Shown here piece after piece: positions 34,287 through 45,064 of a DNA stretch of 64,000 bases (position 1 is the stretch's first letter; the number at the start of each line of letters is the position of its first letter). The notes under the pieces were generated by a model. It saw nothing but the letters and a program-made list of their open reading frames with translations. It did not search any database and was not told the DNA's origin. The position numbers were made by a program, and so were the translations under genes. The stretch comes from Didymella arachidicola (taxonomy: Eukaryota; Ascomycota; Dothideomycetes; Pleosporales; Didymellaceae), in NCBI GenBank assembly GCA_016630955.3, contig CM049998.1, positions 496,001-560,000 on the forward strand, written 5' to 3'.

Positions 34287-34740
34287 ATGCGCCGGTTGGG
34301 CAAAGAAAAAGTGATTTAATAATTGACTGCGATCATATATACGGCAATGTAATAATTGAAAGTAAGCTCATGCGTTGACTGTGTTTGTCGCAGTCTTGTG
34401 ACCTTTGCCTAACGTGGTGCGACTATCGATGCTGAAATGTCCAACGGAGCACATCTTGCAATTCTGTTCCGACTTACACAACAGCAAAACACCAATAGGT
34501 AAGGAGCATTCTCGATGTCTGTTTCTGGAAAGCAAAAGCAAGATGAGCATTACCACGCCCAGCCTCGTTGCACGCGTTCTAGGAACACTGAGGTATTCAA
34601 AAAATCCATGCTTGTATGGATAAATAGGTTTTGCTGCCCGAGGGACTTAAAATGGTCCGTATTCGCGGCCCTGTCTGGCCGTGTTTCTAGTATCCATGCC
34701 TTCAAACGTGCTTCCACGCAATGCCAACTTTCCGTGCCAT
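34287..34740. other. Convergent intergenic space
   Basis: Between the 3' ends of the oxidoreductase and DBP7. Holds presumably both terminators. Nothing else seen. Confidence 0.6.
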
Positions 34741-37242
34741 CTAGCCCAAGTTGAACTCACTCGCCATACCAGCATGCCTCATAAACTTCTCCTTCGCGCG
34801 CACCGCCTTCCTCATCTTCGCGCTCTCCTCCTCGTCCGCACCAAGCGGCAGATCCAAGTCCTGGATGCCCTTCTTCGGAGGAATCTTATCCGCCTTCCTA
34901 CTCGCGCCATCAACCTTGGGTCCACCTCTAACCTTAGCAGGCCTCTTGTCCTCACGCCCAGCCCCCGTTCTGAGACCGGGAACCTTCATACCACTCGGCC
35001 GCTCACGAAGGGCAAACGCCTTTGCCAAATGACCCAGGTGCAAACTCTTGATGTCGAAGTACACGCGCTCGTCAGCGACATGTGTAGCATACGCACGGAT
35101 ATGACTCTGATACGCTCTTCTTGCAGCTTCGAGTCTCTTGGGGTCCGCGAGCGCCCAGCGCTCGACTGCGAGTTGCAGATCCGTCGCTTTCTCCATGTAC
35201 ACGCCCTTCTCGATGATGCCTGTTGTCACGAGCCCCTTGTTGAGGATGTCGTCGGCGTCCTGCCGTAGCAGGTGCACGCCCACCTCGTTGTCCTTGCGGT
35301 CGGATTTTAGAATCTCAACGTACCCTTCTTCGCAGCCGGGTTGCAAGAAAATGCATGCGCGGCCGTCACGTCCGGCTCGTGCGGTACGTCCAATGCGGTG
35401 CAGATGGTCGGAGCGGGCGAAGGCTGGGTCAAATTCGATGACCAGGTCGACGTTGGGGAGGTCGAGACCGCGAGAGGCAACGTCAGTGGCGATAAGGACG
35501 GATGCTTCAGTGTTTTTCGCGAAGTGCGCGAGTGTGGATGTTCGGAGTGATTGTTGGAGTGAGCCGTGTAGGCGATAGGCTGTTACGGTGTGGGTCTTAG
35601 GTGAGAGAATGCGGGACTCGGCGTGGGTGACGACCAGCTTGGTGGGATCGACTTGGGGGACGCCCTTCTTCTTATCGTTTTCCTTCTTGTCTGCTGCATC
35701 GGCATCGTCGGATAGTTCATCTTTCTTGCCCTCTGGCTTCTCAACCTCGAGGTTGGTCAGTAGGTCAAAGTGGAAGTCGACGGAGTCGGCGCAGGATATG
35801 AAGACAATAGCCTTCATGACTGAGCCTTTCCGTGCGAACGTGCGCTTCAAGTAAGCCAGCAGAGACACTAGGCGCAGCTTGGGAGCCACGACAGCGTACG
35901 ACTGCTTCAACTGCGCTGGCGCGTAGAAGCCAGAGTCCTCACGTTCTTCGGCTGCGTTCTCGTCCCGATCCGCCGGGTCTGCTTTGATATGTACCGCGTC
36001 CTTCAAACTGATCTGGCCCAGTCGCTCTACATCCATTTTCATTGTTGCGGAACAGAGAACGGTCGTTCGCTTGTCTGGCAGGCCTGGTATGGCTGACCGG
36101 CCTTCTTTGTGTGCTCGCATGCGCAAGTTTAACTGTCCAATGATCTTCTGCATGTCCTGCTCAAATCCAAGCTCCATCATGCGATCACCCTCGTCCAGCA
36201 CCAGCCATCTGACGTTGCTCACATCCAGCGCTTCTGTGTGTTCAAGATGATCGACCAGGCGTCCGGGTGTCGCAACCAAGATGTTAATGCCCTTTCGTAA
36301 CCGCGCCTTCTCCGACTTCTTCTTTTCACCACCAATGACAGTGGTAGCCACGAGCCAATGGGCGCATCCCAGCAATTTCTCGAGCACGAGCGCAATCTGC
36401 TTACTCAGTTCTCGAGTCGGGGCCAGGATGACTGCGAACAGTCCAGAGCTTCTCTGCACCGCCTCATCGCCAGCGTCCTTTCGCTTCTTCATGTTTGCTG
36501 ACAGTTCCATCAATCTCTGTACAATGGGTAGCAGATATGCCAGTGTCTTTCCGGAACCTGTCTCGGCTTGTATGAAGGCATCCGAGTCGTCCTTTACTAA
36601 TTGTGCGATTGCGGCCTTCTGGATGGCCGTCGGTGCCTTCATACCCATCTTGTCTAGCATGTGCGTTGCGAGTGTCGGGGATATGCCGAGCGAGGTGAAC
36701 GTCTCCAGCTCGCTGCTGAGCGGCGCATTCGAGGGTTCGATCGGCGCGTCATCATGTGTGGTTCGTTCGGTGGGTTGAGTTTTCGTTGTCGAGGTGGGGT
36801 TGTACGTGAACAGCGACGAGATGACCTGCTTGTTGCCCTTCTTGGGCGCCTCCTGCCTCTCGTGAAACTGCTTTGGTGCGCTTGCTGTGGCCTGCGGTCT
36901 GAAGTCGGCCTGCGCTGGCTTCTCCGCATCTCTCGGCTTGAAGTCTCCGCTCATGCGCGCTCTCTTCACAGGCCGCTCGCCACGACTCGCAGGTTCTGGG
37001 CTCTTGGACACTCGTCTTGTCCTCGGCCCAAGCTCTGTGCGGTTGACGTCTGTGCCCTTGCTCTCTTGTACCTTCTTGGGCACCACCTCGCCGTTCAGTC
37101 TCGCGGTGGCCTTGGTGTGCCAGTTCTGCGCCGCCTTCTTCGCGGTCAGGCGAGTTTTCCATGAGCCGCCCTTTATGCTTGGTTTCGCAATAATACCACC
37201 TTCGGGTATGGAGAAGTTGAGGAGCATGCCATCGTCAGCCAT
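34741..37242 (-). CDS. DBP7: DEAD-box ATP-dependent RNA helicase, 60S biogenesis
   Basis: DBP7 is a nucleolar helicase for early assembly of the large ribosomal subunit. One exon, 833 residues. Motifs in order: Q motif FTSLGISPTLATHMLDKMGM ending PTAIQ (about 190-215), I AETGSGKT, Ia PTRELSKQ, II as DEGD within VLDEGDRMMELGF (the Dbp7-typical form of DEAD), III SAT, IV AIVFISCADSVDFH, V ATDVASRGLD, VI HRIGRTARAGRDG. The basic N-terminus and Lys/Arg-rich tail ending HAGMASEFNLG agree with the family. An acidic insert (DDADAADKKENDKK) lies between motifs III-IV and V. Divergent from pantoate-beta-alanine ligase. Confidence 0.97.
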   Translation of the reverse strand: MADDGMLLNFSIPEGGIIAKPSIKGGSWKTRLTAKKAAQNWHTKATARLNGEVVPKKVQESKGTDVNRTELGPRTRRVSKSPEPASRGERPVKRARMSGDFKPRDAEKPAQADFRPQATASAPKQFHERQEAPKKGNKQVISSLFTYNPTSTTKTQPTERTTHDDAPIEPSNAPLSSELETFTSLGISPTLATHMLDKMGMKAPTAIQKAAIAQLVKDDSDAFIQAETGSGKTLAYLLPIVQRLMELSANMKKRKDAGDEAVQRSSGLFAVILAPTRELSKQIALVLEKLLGCAHWLVATTVIGGEKKKSEKARLRKGINILVATPGRLVDHLEHTEALDVSNVRWLVLDEGDRMMELGFEQDMQKIIGQLNLRMRAHKEGRSAIPGLPDKRTTVLCSATMKMDVERLGQISLKDAVHIKADPADRDENAAEEREDSGFYAPAQLKQSYAVVAPKLRLVSLLAYLKRTFARKGSVMKAIVFISCADSVDFHFDLLTNLEVEKPEGKKDELSDDADAADKKENDKKKGVPQVDPTKLVVTHAESRILSPKTHTVTAYRLHGSLQQSLRTSTLAHFAKNTEASVLIATDVASRGLDLPNVDLVIEFDPAFARSDHLHRIGRTARAGRDGRACIFLQPGCEEGYVEILKSDRKDNEVGVHLLRQDADDILNKGLVTTGIIEKGVYMEKATDLQLAVERWALADPKRLEAARRAYQSHIRAYATHVADERVYFDIKSLHLGHLAKAFALRERPSGMKVPGLRTGAGREDKRPAKVRGGPKVDGASRKADKIPPKKGIQDLDLPLGADEEESAKMRKAVRAKEKFMRHAGMASEFNLG

Positions 37243-37551
37243 GTTTGCTCTTTGTTTGCGTGGTCGTTTGGCGTGGGGTCAGTCGGCGCATTTACTTTCA
37301 CTTTTCCATCCATTCACTTTTAGGTGGGTCTTCGCGCTAAGTTTTGTGGGCCCCCAGCCGCGGCTCGAGATACTAAGATGCACGTGACCCGTGACAGAAC
37401 CATCTGCGAAGAACAGAGACGTCTGTTCGCTGGAAGAGTCAATCGTGGAGATGGACCAGTCGGACTCCCTACACTCATCCGTTGGGACCAGGCAATCTCT
37501 CCTTCGTGACTGCTACGGCTTTGCGACTTGAACAAAGTACTGGAAAGAGCT
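37243..37551. promoter_or_regulatory. Shared divergent promoter, DBP7 and PAN6
   Basis: 309 bases between two divergent start codons. No specific motif assigned. Confidence 0.5.
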
Positions 37552-38783
37552 ATGGCCCGCTCCCCTTCCTTGCTCATGGCACATGTCCGCATAGCAGCTG
37601 GTACAAATAGTCACCCACAGTGATCATGTAGTCGCCAGACTAATGTCATATAGTTCCCACAGCGCGTACATGTCTACTCAGGAGCTTTGCGCCGGCCCCG
37701 CGAGCTCCCTTCGTCCACAATGGCACCCGCTACATCTCCTCAACCGCACCTCGCCGCAGCGCATTCGCTGTCAACGACCTGACTCAGGTCTTCCACGATG
37801 TCGCGCCCCTGCGCAAGTTCCGGCGCGAGCTCCTGCTCAACAACCGCACCGTGGGTCTCGTCCCAACGATGGGCGCCTTGCACGAGGGTCACCTTTCGCT
37901 GGTGAGGAAGGCTGCCGAGGAGAACACCGACGTTTGGGTGACCATCTACGTGAACCCAACACAGTTCGGTCTGAGCGAAGACTTGGCCTCATACCCAAAG
38001 ACATGGGAGACCGACATGGAGATGCTGCGCGACCTCGACCGGCAGCTGGCACGCGAGGGCAAGGGCCGAGTCTCTGCCGTCTTTGCGCCCAACACCAACA
38101 CAATGTACCCTACCTCGCCGCCGGATAGCAGCATACCGGGCGTAGGAAGCTTTATTGAAATGCGCCCGTTGGGCCAGCTCCTGGAGGGTGCTTCAAGACC
38201 AGTCTTCTTCCGCGGCGTGGCGACGGTCTGCATGAAGCTTTTCAATATCTGCGAGCCAGACGTCGTCTACTTTGGCCAGAAGGATGCCCAGCAGACGGTT
38301 GTCATCAACAAGTTGGTTAAAGACTTCCACCTGAACACCAGGGTCCGCATCTGCGAGACATCGCGAGAGCCGGACGGCCTAGCATTATCCTCGCGCAACG
38401 TGTACCTCGGTGAGCGCCGACGCGCGGTAGGAATCGTATTGAATCAAGCTCTACGCAAGGCTGAAGCACAATACAACGGTGGCAAGCGATTACGAGGCGA
38501 TATTCTCTGGCCCGCGGTCGATCATGGAGACCGCGTGCAGCACGAGCAAGAGAACCTACAGCCCAGCAGGCGCGCGCTGTTCCAGGTCGACTACCTCAGT
38601 CTCGCCGACCCAGAAACGATGGAGGAGGTTGAGAAGGTCGACGAGACAAAGGGCGCCATTCTGAGCGGCGCGGTCAAGATGATGCCTCTCGAGGAGCCTC
38701 AAGAGGGCGAACAGCTTGGTCTTGGGGGTGGCCAGGTCACTGTACGGTTGATCGATAACATCGTTCTACAGCCAACAAGATAA
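37552..38783 (+). CDS. PAN6: Pantoate-beta-alanine ligase with mitochondrial-like presequence
   Basis: Catalyses ATP-dependent joining of pantoate and beta-alanine to pantothenate, the precursor of coenzyme A. Exons 37552-37600 and 37663-38783 (intron 62 bases with branch CTAAT) give 389 residues. The core frame has no usable ATG of its own: upstream it runs into TAA at 37642, and the small first exon is the solution that keeps phase. That exon makes an Arg/Ser/Ala-rich start (MARSPSLLMAHVRIAAARTC) followed by RYISSTAPRRSAF, which looks like a mitochondrial targeting sequence. Core motifs: PTMGALHEGHLSLVRKA (near 84), YVNPTQFG, FFRGVATV, YFGQKDAQQ and LALSSRNVYL. Exon 1 is inferred; the enzyme is certain. 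Confidence 0.9.
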
Positions 38784-38994
38784 TTCTACAATACAGTAAC
38801 TCTTGATCATCTCTTTTCACGCTGATTTGACCATGCTTTCTCCTAAAACTACCTCTCCGCTTCTGTCGTCCACCCATGTTGCACAACTGCCTCGCTCGCT
38901 GTTCCAGCATCAGTACTATCATAATGCACTATCCACCCCTCGCCATCTCATCTTCTGCCTCACTTCAAACCCGTTCTCACCCCTCTTCCACCCC

Positions 38995-39690
38995 CTAGAA
39001 CCAATCCCACTTCCTTTCGCTCTCAACGATCCTCTCCCGCCGCCCCGTGCTCCCTTCATGAAAGCACTTCCACACCGCAAACGCCAGCACGCCCAGCACA
39101 CCCACGACAAAAATCCCGCAAATCGCGCCCAGCGCAATGTACTGCTGCCGCAGCGCCTTCGTCTCGTACGTCTCGCGCCACTGGCGCAGAACGTCGGATT
39201 CGCTCGGCACGAAGCCGATTTGCGGCCATTGGTCGATGTAGGAGGTGACAGTTGAAGTGTGAGCCAGGCGGTATGTGCGGGTCACGGTGAGGATGGTGGT
39301 GTTTGTGCCGTTTCTTATTGAGGTTGTTATTGTTTCGATGTTATCCAGTGGAGTGGTTGTTGTAGTGGCAAGAGGAGGGTAAGTGCGGGTGCCGGTTATG
39401 GTTGTTATGCCGTCTTCAGCTGTCTGCGTCTGCAGATTCGTTTGCTCATGTTCTTGCTCATGCTGTTCATAGGTCTCATGACGCACTAGGTGCGTCGGCG
39501 TCACGGTCGTGTGGAGGAGTGTTGGTGTGGAGGTGACGACCTGCTGTGCAGTTTGCGTGTCTGCGATATCGGATAGTATTACTTCGACGATGATCGTCTC
39601 AGGCAGACTTGGTGACATCTTTCGTGGCGTTACAAGACTGTGAATGATGCTTAGGGATGCTGTGTTATATGACATTGTCAAAGCCCACAT
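38995..39690 (-). CDS. Thr/Ser-rich single-pass membrane protein, hypothetical
   Basis: A frame of 231 codons without intron. The N-terminal two thirds are rich in Thr and Ser with TTITGTRTYPPLATTTTT-like runs. A single strong hydrophobic segment, ALGAICGIFVVGVLGVLAFA, lies near residues 184-205, followed by a short basic tail ending KWDWF. This layout (Ser/Thr-rich outside, one span, short inside) resembles small wall-stress sensors, but there is no WSC or Cys-rich head and no signal peptide is evident. Starts at 39675 or 39618 are alternatives. No family recognised. Confidence 0.6.
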   Translation of the reverse strand: MWALTMSYNTASLSIIHSLVTPRKMSPSLPETIIVEVILSDIADTQTAQQVVTSTPTLLHTTVTPTHLVRHETYEQHEQEHEQTNLQTQTAEDGITTITGTRTYPPLATTTTTPLDNIETITTSIRNGTNTTILTVTRTYRLAHTSTVTSYIDQWPQIGFVPSESDVLRQWRETYETKALRQQYIALGAICGIFVVGVLGVLAFAVWKCFHEGSTGRRERIVESERKWDWF

Positions 39691-40005
39691 GTTGAATCGC
39701 TACGTGTTCTCAAGCAAAGCGTATGGCGAGCCATGGATACGATAATGGATGTGTAAAATGGTCCCCGCGTTACCATGGGATGTGCGGTGTGGCCAATGGC
39801 GTGTTTCCCGATGCAGGGTCGTACCCAAATTTGGAGTATTGAGTTGCGGTCAGGGTCCAAAGACTCGCAATGTATGCACGAGCTGCCGCAATCTCATTAG
39901 TACCATCAAATGGGTCAGACCTGTGAAGCTGCGGTGTCATGTAATCGCCAAAGTTGAAGCAGCATACGAGAAGAGCTGAATGAGTAACGATCGTTTGGTT
40001 TGCTC
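39691..40005. other. Intergenic
   Basis: Between two minus-strand genes. An open frame (40033-39770) overlaps the end of the ABC gene and is probably chance. Confidence 0.5.
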
Positions 40006-42125
40006 CTATGACCAGTTCCAGACCTTGTTCCACCTATCCTTGCTCATTTCAACAGGCCCGTCGAATTTGCCAAATCTTGGTGGTCCAGTGCCAGGCTCAG
40101 GCAGACATATCCAATCCCTAATACACCCAGGCACTTCCTGCCTGCTATGACTTATGCACAATAGCGCTTGATGCTCCTGCAGTCCCGGCACGACTATGTC
40201 TTTGCCTGTCTCTACGGGTCTGTGGCCAGCATCCGTATAATGCAGTTCCATTGACTCGCCACGGCTCAGGAACAAAAGACACTTATCCCTAGCAAGATCG
40301 TCCATCCCACTGAATGCCTCATCGAGAATGACAATGTCAGGGTTGCGGATCGTGGCGCGCAGGAAGAGAAGCACGCGTTGTGCGGAGTAGGAAATCTCGC
40401 CGAACAAGACGTTGGATACCCAGTCCAGGTTGCTATTTGAGGCCTTCTCGTCTTTGAACAATGGGTTGAGCTCGGGCTCAAACCAGCGTAGACATGCCTC
40501 GACCCGCTTTGTGGCGTTTTGGTCCAAACGGGCTTTGGTGATTGGCGTCTCGCTCCAAGCAGATTCGAGCGCGCGACGAATAGTTAGGCGCTTGGGAAAG
40601 AGTGCGTGAACTTCGGGAGAGGCATGACCCATGCGTGCTTGGATTTCAAAGATTGTGATTCCTGGCTTGCCAGGCTCCGGGAGGCGCGAGCGCTGGAACA
40701 GCTTTACTGGCGCGGAGTAAGTCTGCGGATGATCGGACGTGACCAGACTGATGAGTGTAGTTTTCCCTGATCCATTCGCGCCGAAAATGCCCCAGCGCTG
40801 GCCGCGATGAACATCCCAATGAAGTCCGTCTTTCTGCTCGCCGTTGACATTTTGTTGCCAGTCTCCAAGCACAGAATTGGCCCCGTACTTGATGTTGACA
40901 CCTTGCATTTCGACAATAGGCTCGCCGATTGGTACCTGAGTATCATCGACTTTCTTGTAGCCATCACGACTCAAAGCTCCGGTTTGACTAGAGGCATCCG
41001 TGCCGTTTGACTCAAAGTCACCACGCTCAGACAAATGGCGGCCGACTTCACGAAGCTCGACGAGCTTAGCATCCAGCTCACGGGTCGATGAGCTGTTCTG
41101 CACTGACTTCTCAGCATCATCATACTGCTGCTTCAGATATTGGAAGACCCCGTCCTTTGCCCCAAGTGAATCGACGTTTCCATCCTCACCAGCATATACT
41201 ATATGAGTGATCCACTCAGGAATCGCATCCTGCGGTCGCAGCGACAATACAATCCTGGGAGCATTTGCCTCGGCAAGACGATGAAGTACTCGGGAGATGT
41301 GCTGAGTCACGATAGGATCCAGGCCAACTGATCATGAGTCAGCCTCAATTCCTGGAAGATCTGAGGAGGAAACTCACTAAAAGGAGCATCCAAGCAGAGG
41401 ACCTCTGGTCTAGTCAAAAGAGCCTTGCCAATTCTTGCGCGGCGATTCTGGCCGTTACTGAGCATGTTTACAGGCTTGTCTAGGAACCTCTCGAGCTCAA
41501 GGTCCTTCATGACACGTCTTGTGACTTCCTCATCGACAGCTTTGGCCTTGAGCTCTTCTTCGCCGGGGTTCAAAGTCACAATGCCCGTCAAGTACCGCTT
41601 GAGCGTAAAATCACCCTCCTCTTTCAAACTCTCGTAGCGGGCAGAGAGATAGGCGCCACCGAAAGCCTTGCACTCAACATCGAAGCCAACATATTCGATG
41701 GCTTGGTCAGGATAGCGTAGCCTGGGATTTTTATCTGAGATCTCCGGGGATAAAAGGTACGGATATGTCCGAGCTGTTGGAGGAAAGCATAAAAGCTTGC
41801 CACGAAGAAGCTGGAGAAAAGCGGTTCTGACATTCGAAGACGGACTCAGAATGGCCCAATGTTGGTTTGGATTCGAAAAGGAAGGTAACGATACGCTCAG
41901 CCCTGGAAACAGTGGCGGATTAGGAGGCGCGTCCTGGCCTGGGGCTGGCCTCGACTCCGGATGCTGTCGGTAGAATGTGCCATTGGCTATTTTCACAACC
42001 GGCTCTGAGTAGAGCCTTCGCGACGGGTAGTACCTTGCGCACCTTGATGCGGCGAAAGACAGTGCTGATGTTCTTCGCATGTCGAGTGCAGTGACGTTCG
42101 TTTGATTCGCGCGTTCCTGCATCAT
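40006..42125 (-). CDS. Twin-domain ABC ATPase, possibly mitochondrial (YDR061W-like)
   Basis: Two ABC ATPase domains in one soluble chain without membrane spans, like yeast YDR061W and bacterial ModF; the role is unknown. Exons 42125-41378 and 41327-40006 (intron 50 bases) give 689 residues. Residues 16-40 (MRRTSALSFAASRCARYYPS) look like a mitochondrial presequence; an ATG at 42080 may be the true start. NBD1: Walker A is ruined (SPSSNVRTA, 93-101), signature LSNGQ is good (222-226), Walker B is LDAP with Ala in place of the catalytic Glu. NBD2: Walker A GANGSGKTT (432-440) and Walker B LDEAF (584-588) are good, the signature is SYSAQ (562-566). Hence one working and one degenerate composite ATP site. 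Confidence 0.85.
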
Positions 42126-43080
42126 TGGCGGCCGAAAGCCGATCTTCCGCCGTGCCTAGTACTGCCTTCCATCCTCAGGCCACTCGCGAACTCAAGACGT
42201 TTCATCGCCTCTCAGCATCGCATTTCGATGCATTCCTCTTTCTCATCAACTTTCCATACGGCGGCATCATCTCTATCGTATAACGTGGTTGTTGCGCTCA
42301 CCGCCGCAGCGCGTAAAGCCTGGTACCTCCCAACTATCATTGACTCAAGTCGCCCCTCTGGCACGCCAAAGCGTGAGCCGAGCTGCTTGCAACATACTGA
42401 ACATCATTCTTGCACGGCTTCTGTTAACATCAACCCCCAAGTCGGTTCGTTCGGCACTTGGATGTTCGTCAGGCAGCATGTGGTCTACGCCAGGCTTGCA
42501 GTGTTTCTAGACAGCGATCATACAGCTCGGCTATAGCCAGGACCCACCCAACTTGGCAAGTCTCAAACGGCAGTTTACGCAATTGTTCTTAGACCGGAGC
42601 CTGGCTACAAGCCTGTCAAACATGTCGATAGCCGATCGAGCAAGGTGAGACTGCATAAAGTCTTGGCTATAGTGATCTGGCAGACGCGCAGTCCGCCAAA
42701 TGTGGTCCTATAGGTTCGCTGTTGACTATCACAAGCCTTGTCCCTGTTTGAGTATTATGGAGTCTACAAACAGGTAGGTTGGCGCAACAAAAGAGATGGT
42801 GGAAGGGGCGTCAGCCTGTATCAGGCTTTTGAGAGGATTGTGCGGCGTGCGATAGAGGCATAAAGATGCTGCCTCGCGCCATCAGGACTTCAGGTACACC
42901 AGAGCATCGGGCGCTACTCTTCTCTTCTGTCACTCTTTTGGGTCACTAACCGCGAGCGGTTTTCTATTCTTTTCTTTACCGAGTCAACTGTTGAATGGTA
43001 CTCGCTCCTTAATCGCCTTCCAGATACCCACGAATCTTTCAGCATAATCAGTACCTTTACAGTCTACGAAACTTGTCATC
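42126..43080. other. Divergent intergenic region, ABC ATPase and cupredoxin
   Basis: 955 bases between divergent starts. The last 150 bases before 43081 are pyrimidine-rich like a fungal leader. No gene recognised. Confidence 0.5.
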
Positions 43081-43941
43081 ATGAAGTCAATCAGCATTCT
43101 TCTTATCATCGCGGCTACAGCTTCAGCCATCCCTACTCTCAGGCCGCATGTTCGCCGTCAAAATCAGATAATTCCTGTTGTCGTTGGCGGTCCCCAGGAT
43201 ACTTTCGTACCCAACTCCGTTGTCGCCGCAGTCGGTGATATCGTCCAATTCCAATTCAGCAATGGCAACCACACTGTCACACAATCAACGATCGACCAAG
43301 CCTGCACACCCATGGCTTCAGGTGTGCACAGCGGACACATTCCTTTTCAGGATGGCCAGACTGATGTCGGCACTTTCAATATGCCTGTCACCAGCACCGA
43401 CCCTATGTTCTTGTACTGCGCTACTGGACCCCATTGTCAAGAGGGTCAAGTCATGGTCATCAACGCGTACGATCTCTGTAGCTCCTCAGGCCGCAATAAC
43501 TAACACTACAACAGTGCAAATGCAAAGCAAGTAGCAGATTATGCCAAGCTCTCCCAGGCCACTGAAAAGTCGACTGATGGCACTGACGTCGTCGGCGGCA
43601 CAGCAGGAAAGATTGCTCTGGATCAGGCTGCCTTCACACCCGCCCCTCCCGAGGACGCTGCTGGGGGTCCGCCTCCCCCTACCACACCTCCCGCAGCTGA
43701 AGCACCTGCAGGCGGTAATGCGACAGCTCCTGCTGAGACCACTGCTGCGGCTGAGTCACCAGCTGCCTCGACTTCTGCTGCCTCGAGCTCTGCTGCGTCT
43801 GCCGAGACGAGTGCGGCCGCAAGCACCGCTGCGCCTGCAGAAACCTCGGCCGCTGCCGGAGAGCCTGCTGCTTCGACACCAACAGTAGAACTTGCGGCGC
43901 CTGCGAAGGCATCACCGACATCGTTTGTCTTCTTGGCGTAG
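43081..43941 (+). CDS. Secreted cupredoxin-domain, Ser/Ala-rich protein
   Basis: A small extracellular copper-type protein. Exons 43081-43466 and 43515-43941 (intron 48 bases, phase 2) give 270 residues. Residues 1-16 form a clear signal peptide (MKSISILLIIAATASA), and a dibasic RR near residue 25 could be a Kex2 site. The plastocyanin-like fold follows, with candidate type-1 copper ligands His in NGNHTV, then Cys, His and Met in YCATGPHCQEGQVM. The second exon encodes a linker and a low-complexity Ala/Ser/Pro/Glu tail (ETTAAAESPAASTSAASSS) likely to be O-glycosylated. The chain ends SPTSFVFLA, without the longer hydrophobic tail expected of a GPI anchor, so it may be free in the wall or medium. 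Confidence 0.87.
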
Positions 43942-44210
43942 GATGTAGCCAACCAATGGAACAGTTCTGATTCCGTGTCACACCGACCAAGTTTTGCAGC
44001 TGGCTGATAAAGACTGACGGTGTAGTATTGTTCTTCACGGGCCTACAATAAATAGCCTTCCATGTTCACCATAATACAGCTACTTGATAATGCAGTTCAA
44101 CGCTTCAAGCAGATTTCGTCTTCCTCTTCGAATTAGTCTGAACTAATTCAGTCGCCGACCCTTCGCTCCAGCTCTTGGTCGACTCCTCCCCTCGATTCTC
44201 TCCTCATGCT

Positions 44211-45064
44211 TCAGCATATATGCTGCTGCTTGCGCATCCGTGGATGGATTCGGAGCTGCATCATGACTTCCCTTGCCTTCTCCGCAGCGCCTGGCTCACT
44301 GCACCTCCTCCCCGCATGGAGAACGTCGATGTGCTCTTGCAAATCCATGCGTAGTATACTGTCATCTTGTGCGGTGGTAACCATAGCGAAGCTCGTCTTA
44401 GCGCCACGGGCTTCGACCTGCCTAAGTAACCCTTCGAGACACTTGTGTGAGACGCATATCTGATCCAGCAAGCGCGTGGAAGTCCCGCTGAGACAGTCTA
44501 CGCTAAGATGAAAGGTAAAACAGCCAGGGTGCTTCCAGATGTGCTCATGATCGAAGAGTAACCGGAAGGTATCGTTTGTGGGACGCGGAAATCCAAAGGG
44601 TGCCAACGATTTCGACCTTTTGCCATACAGAATCTCGAGGTGGGGCAAAGCGATATCAGCGCCGACAATTCCCGCGCCATAGAAGTCGTGTTGAAGAAAG
44701 GTATTGCAATGTTTCGGCAGAGCCAGCGCAGGGTACTTCCCTGTCTTGTAATAATGGAAGATAATCTCGTGAATGATGTCACGGTCTACTAACCCTGGAA
44801 CCAGGAAGCGTGGGCCTAGGGTGTACATGGCGCGGCTGCAAGGGTATGTAGGTGGTGACAAGGTCATGCTATGCATGGGTTTGCGCATGTCCTTCAGAGC
44901 GTCGCCAGTCAAAACCGCGTCGTAGATCATATCTCTAAGTTCGCGGGGAAGCCGAGTACGCAAGGTACGCGTAAGCTCAAAGCGACTGTAACATTATCAG
45001 GCTACGAGATCGGTGGGTCACAATCAATGTGTACTCACAGATGTGGTGAGATTGACTTCGACAT
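44211..45064 (-). CDS. 2EXR/F-box-like hypothetical protein
   Basis: Exons 45064-45039 and 44985-44211 (intron 53 bases) give 266 residues. The motif RLPRELRDMIYDAVL near residue 22 is the opening of the 2EXR/F-box-like domain found in large, lineage-expanded fungal families; partners and role are unknown. The remainder has a HYYKTGKYPALALPK region and an acid/His-rich end QLRIHPRMRKQQHIC. The frame of exon 1 stays open upstream to a TGA near 45190 and reads protein-like (LYELFNDVLKAPSPAVVPQR), so the true start may be further out, past another intron. Confidence 0.65.
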
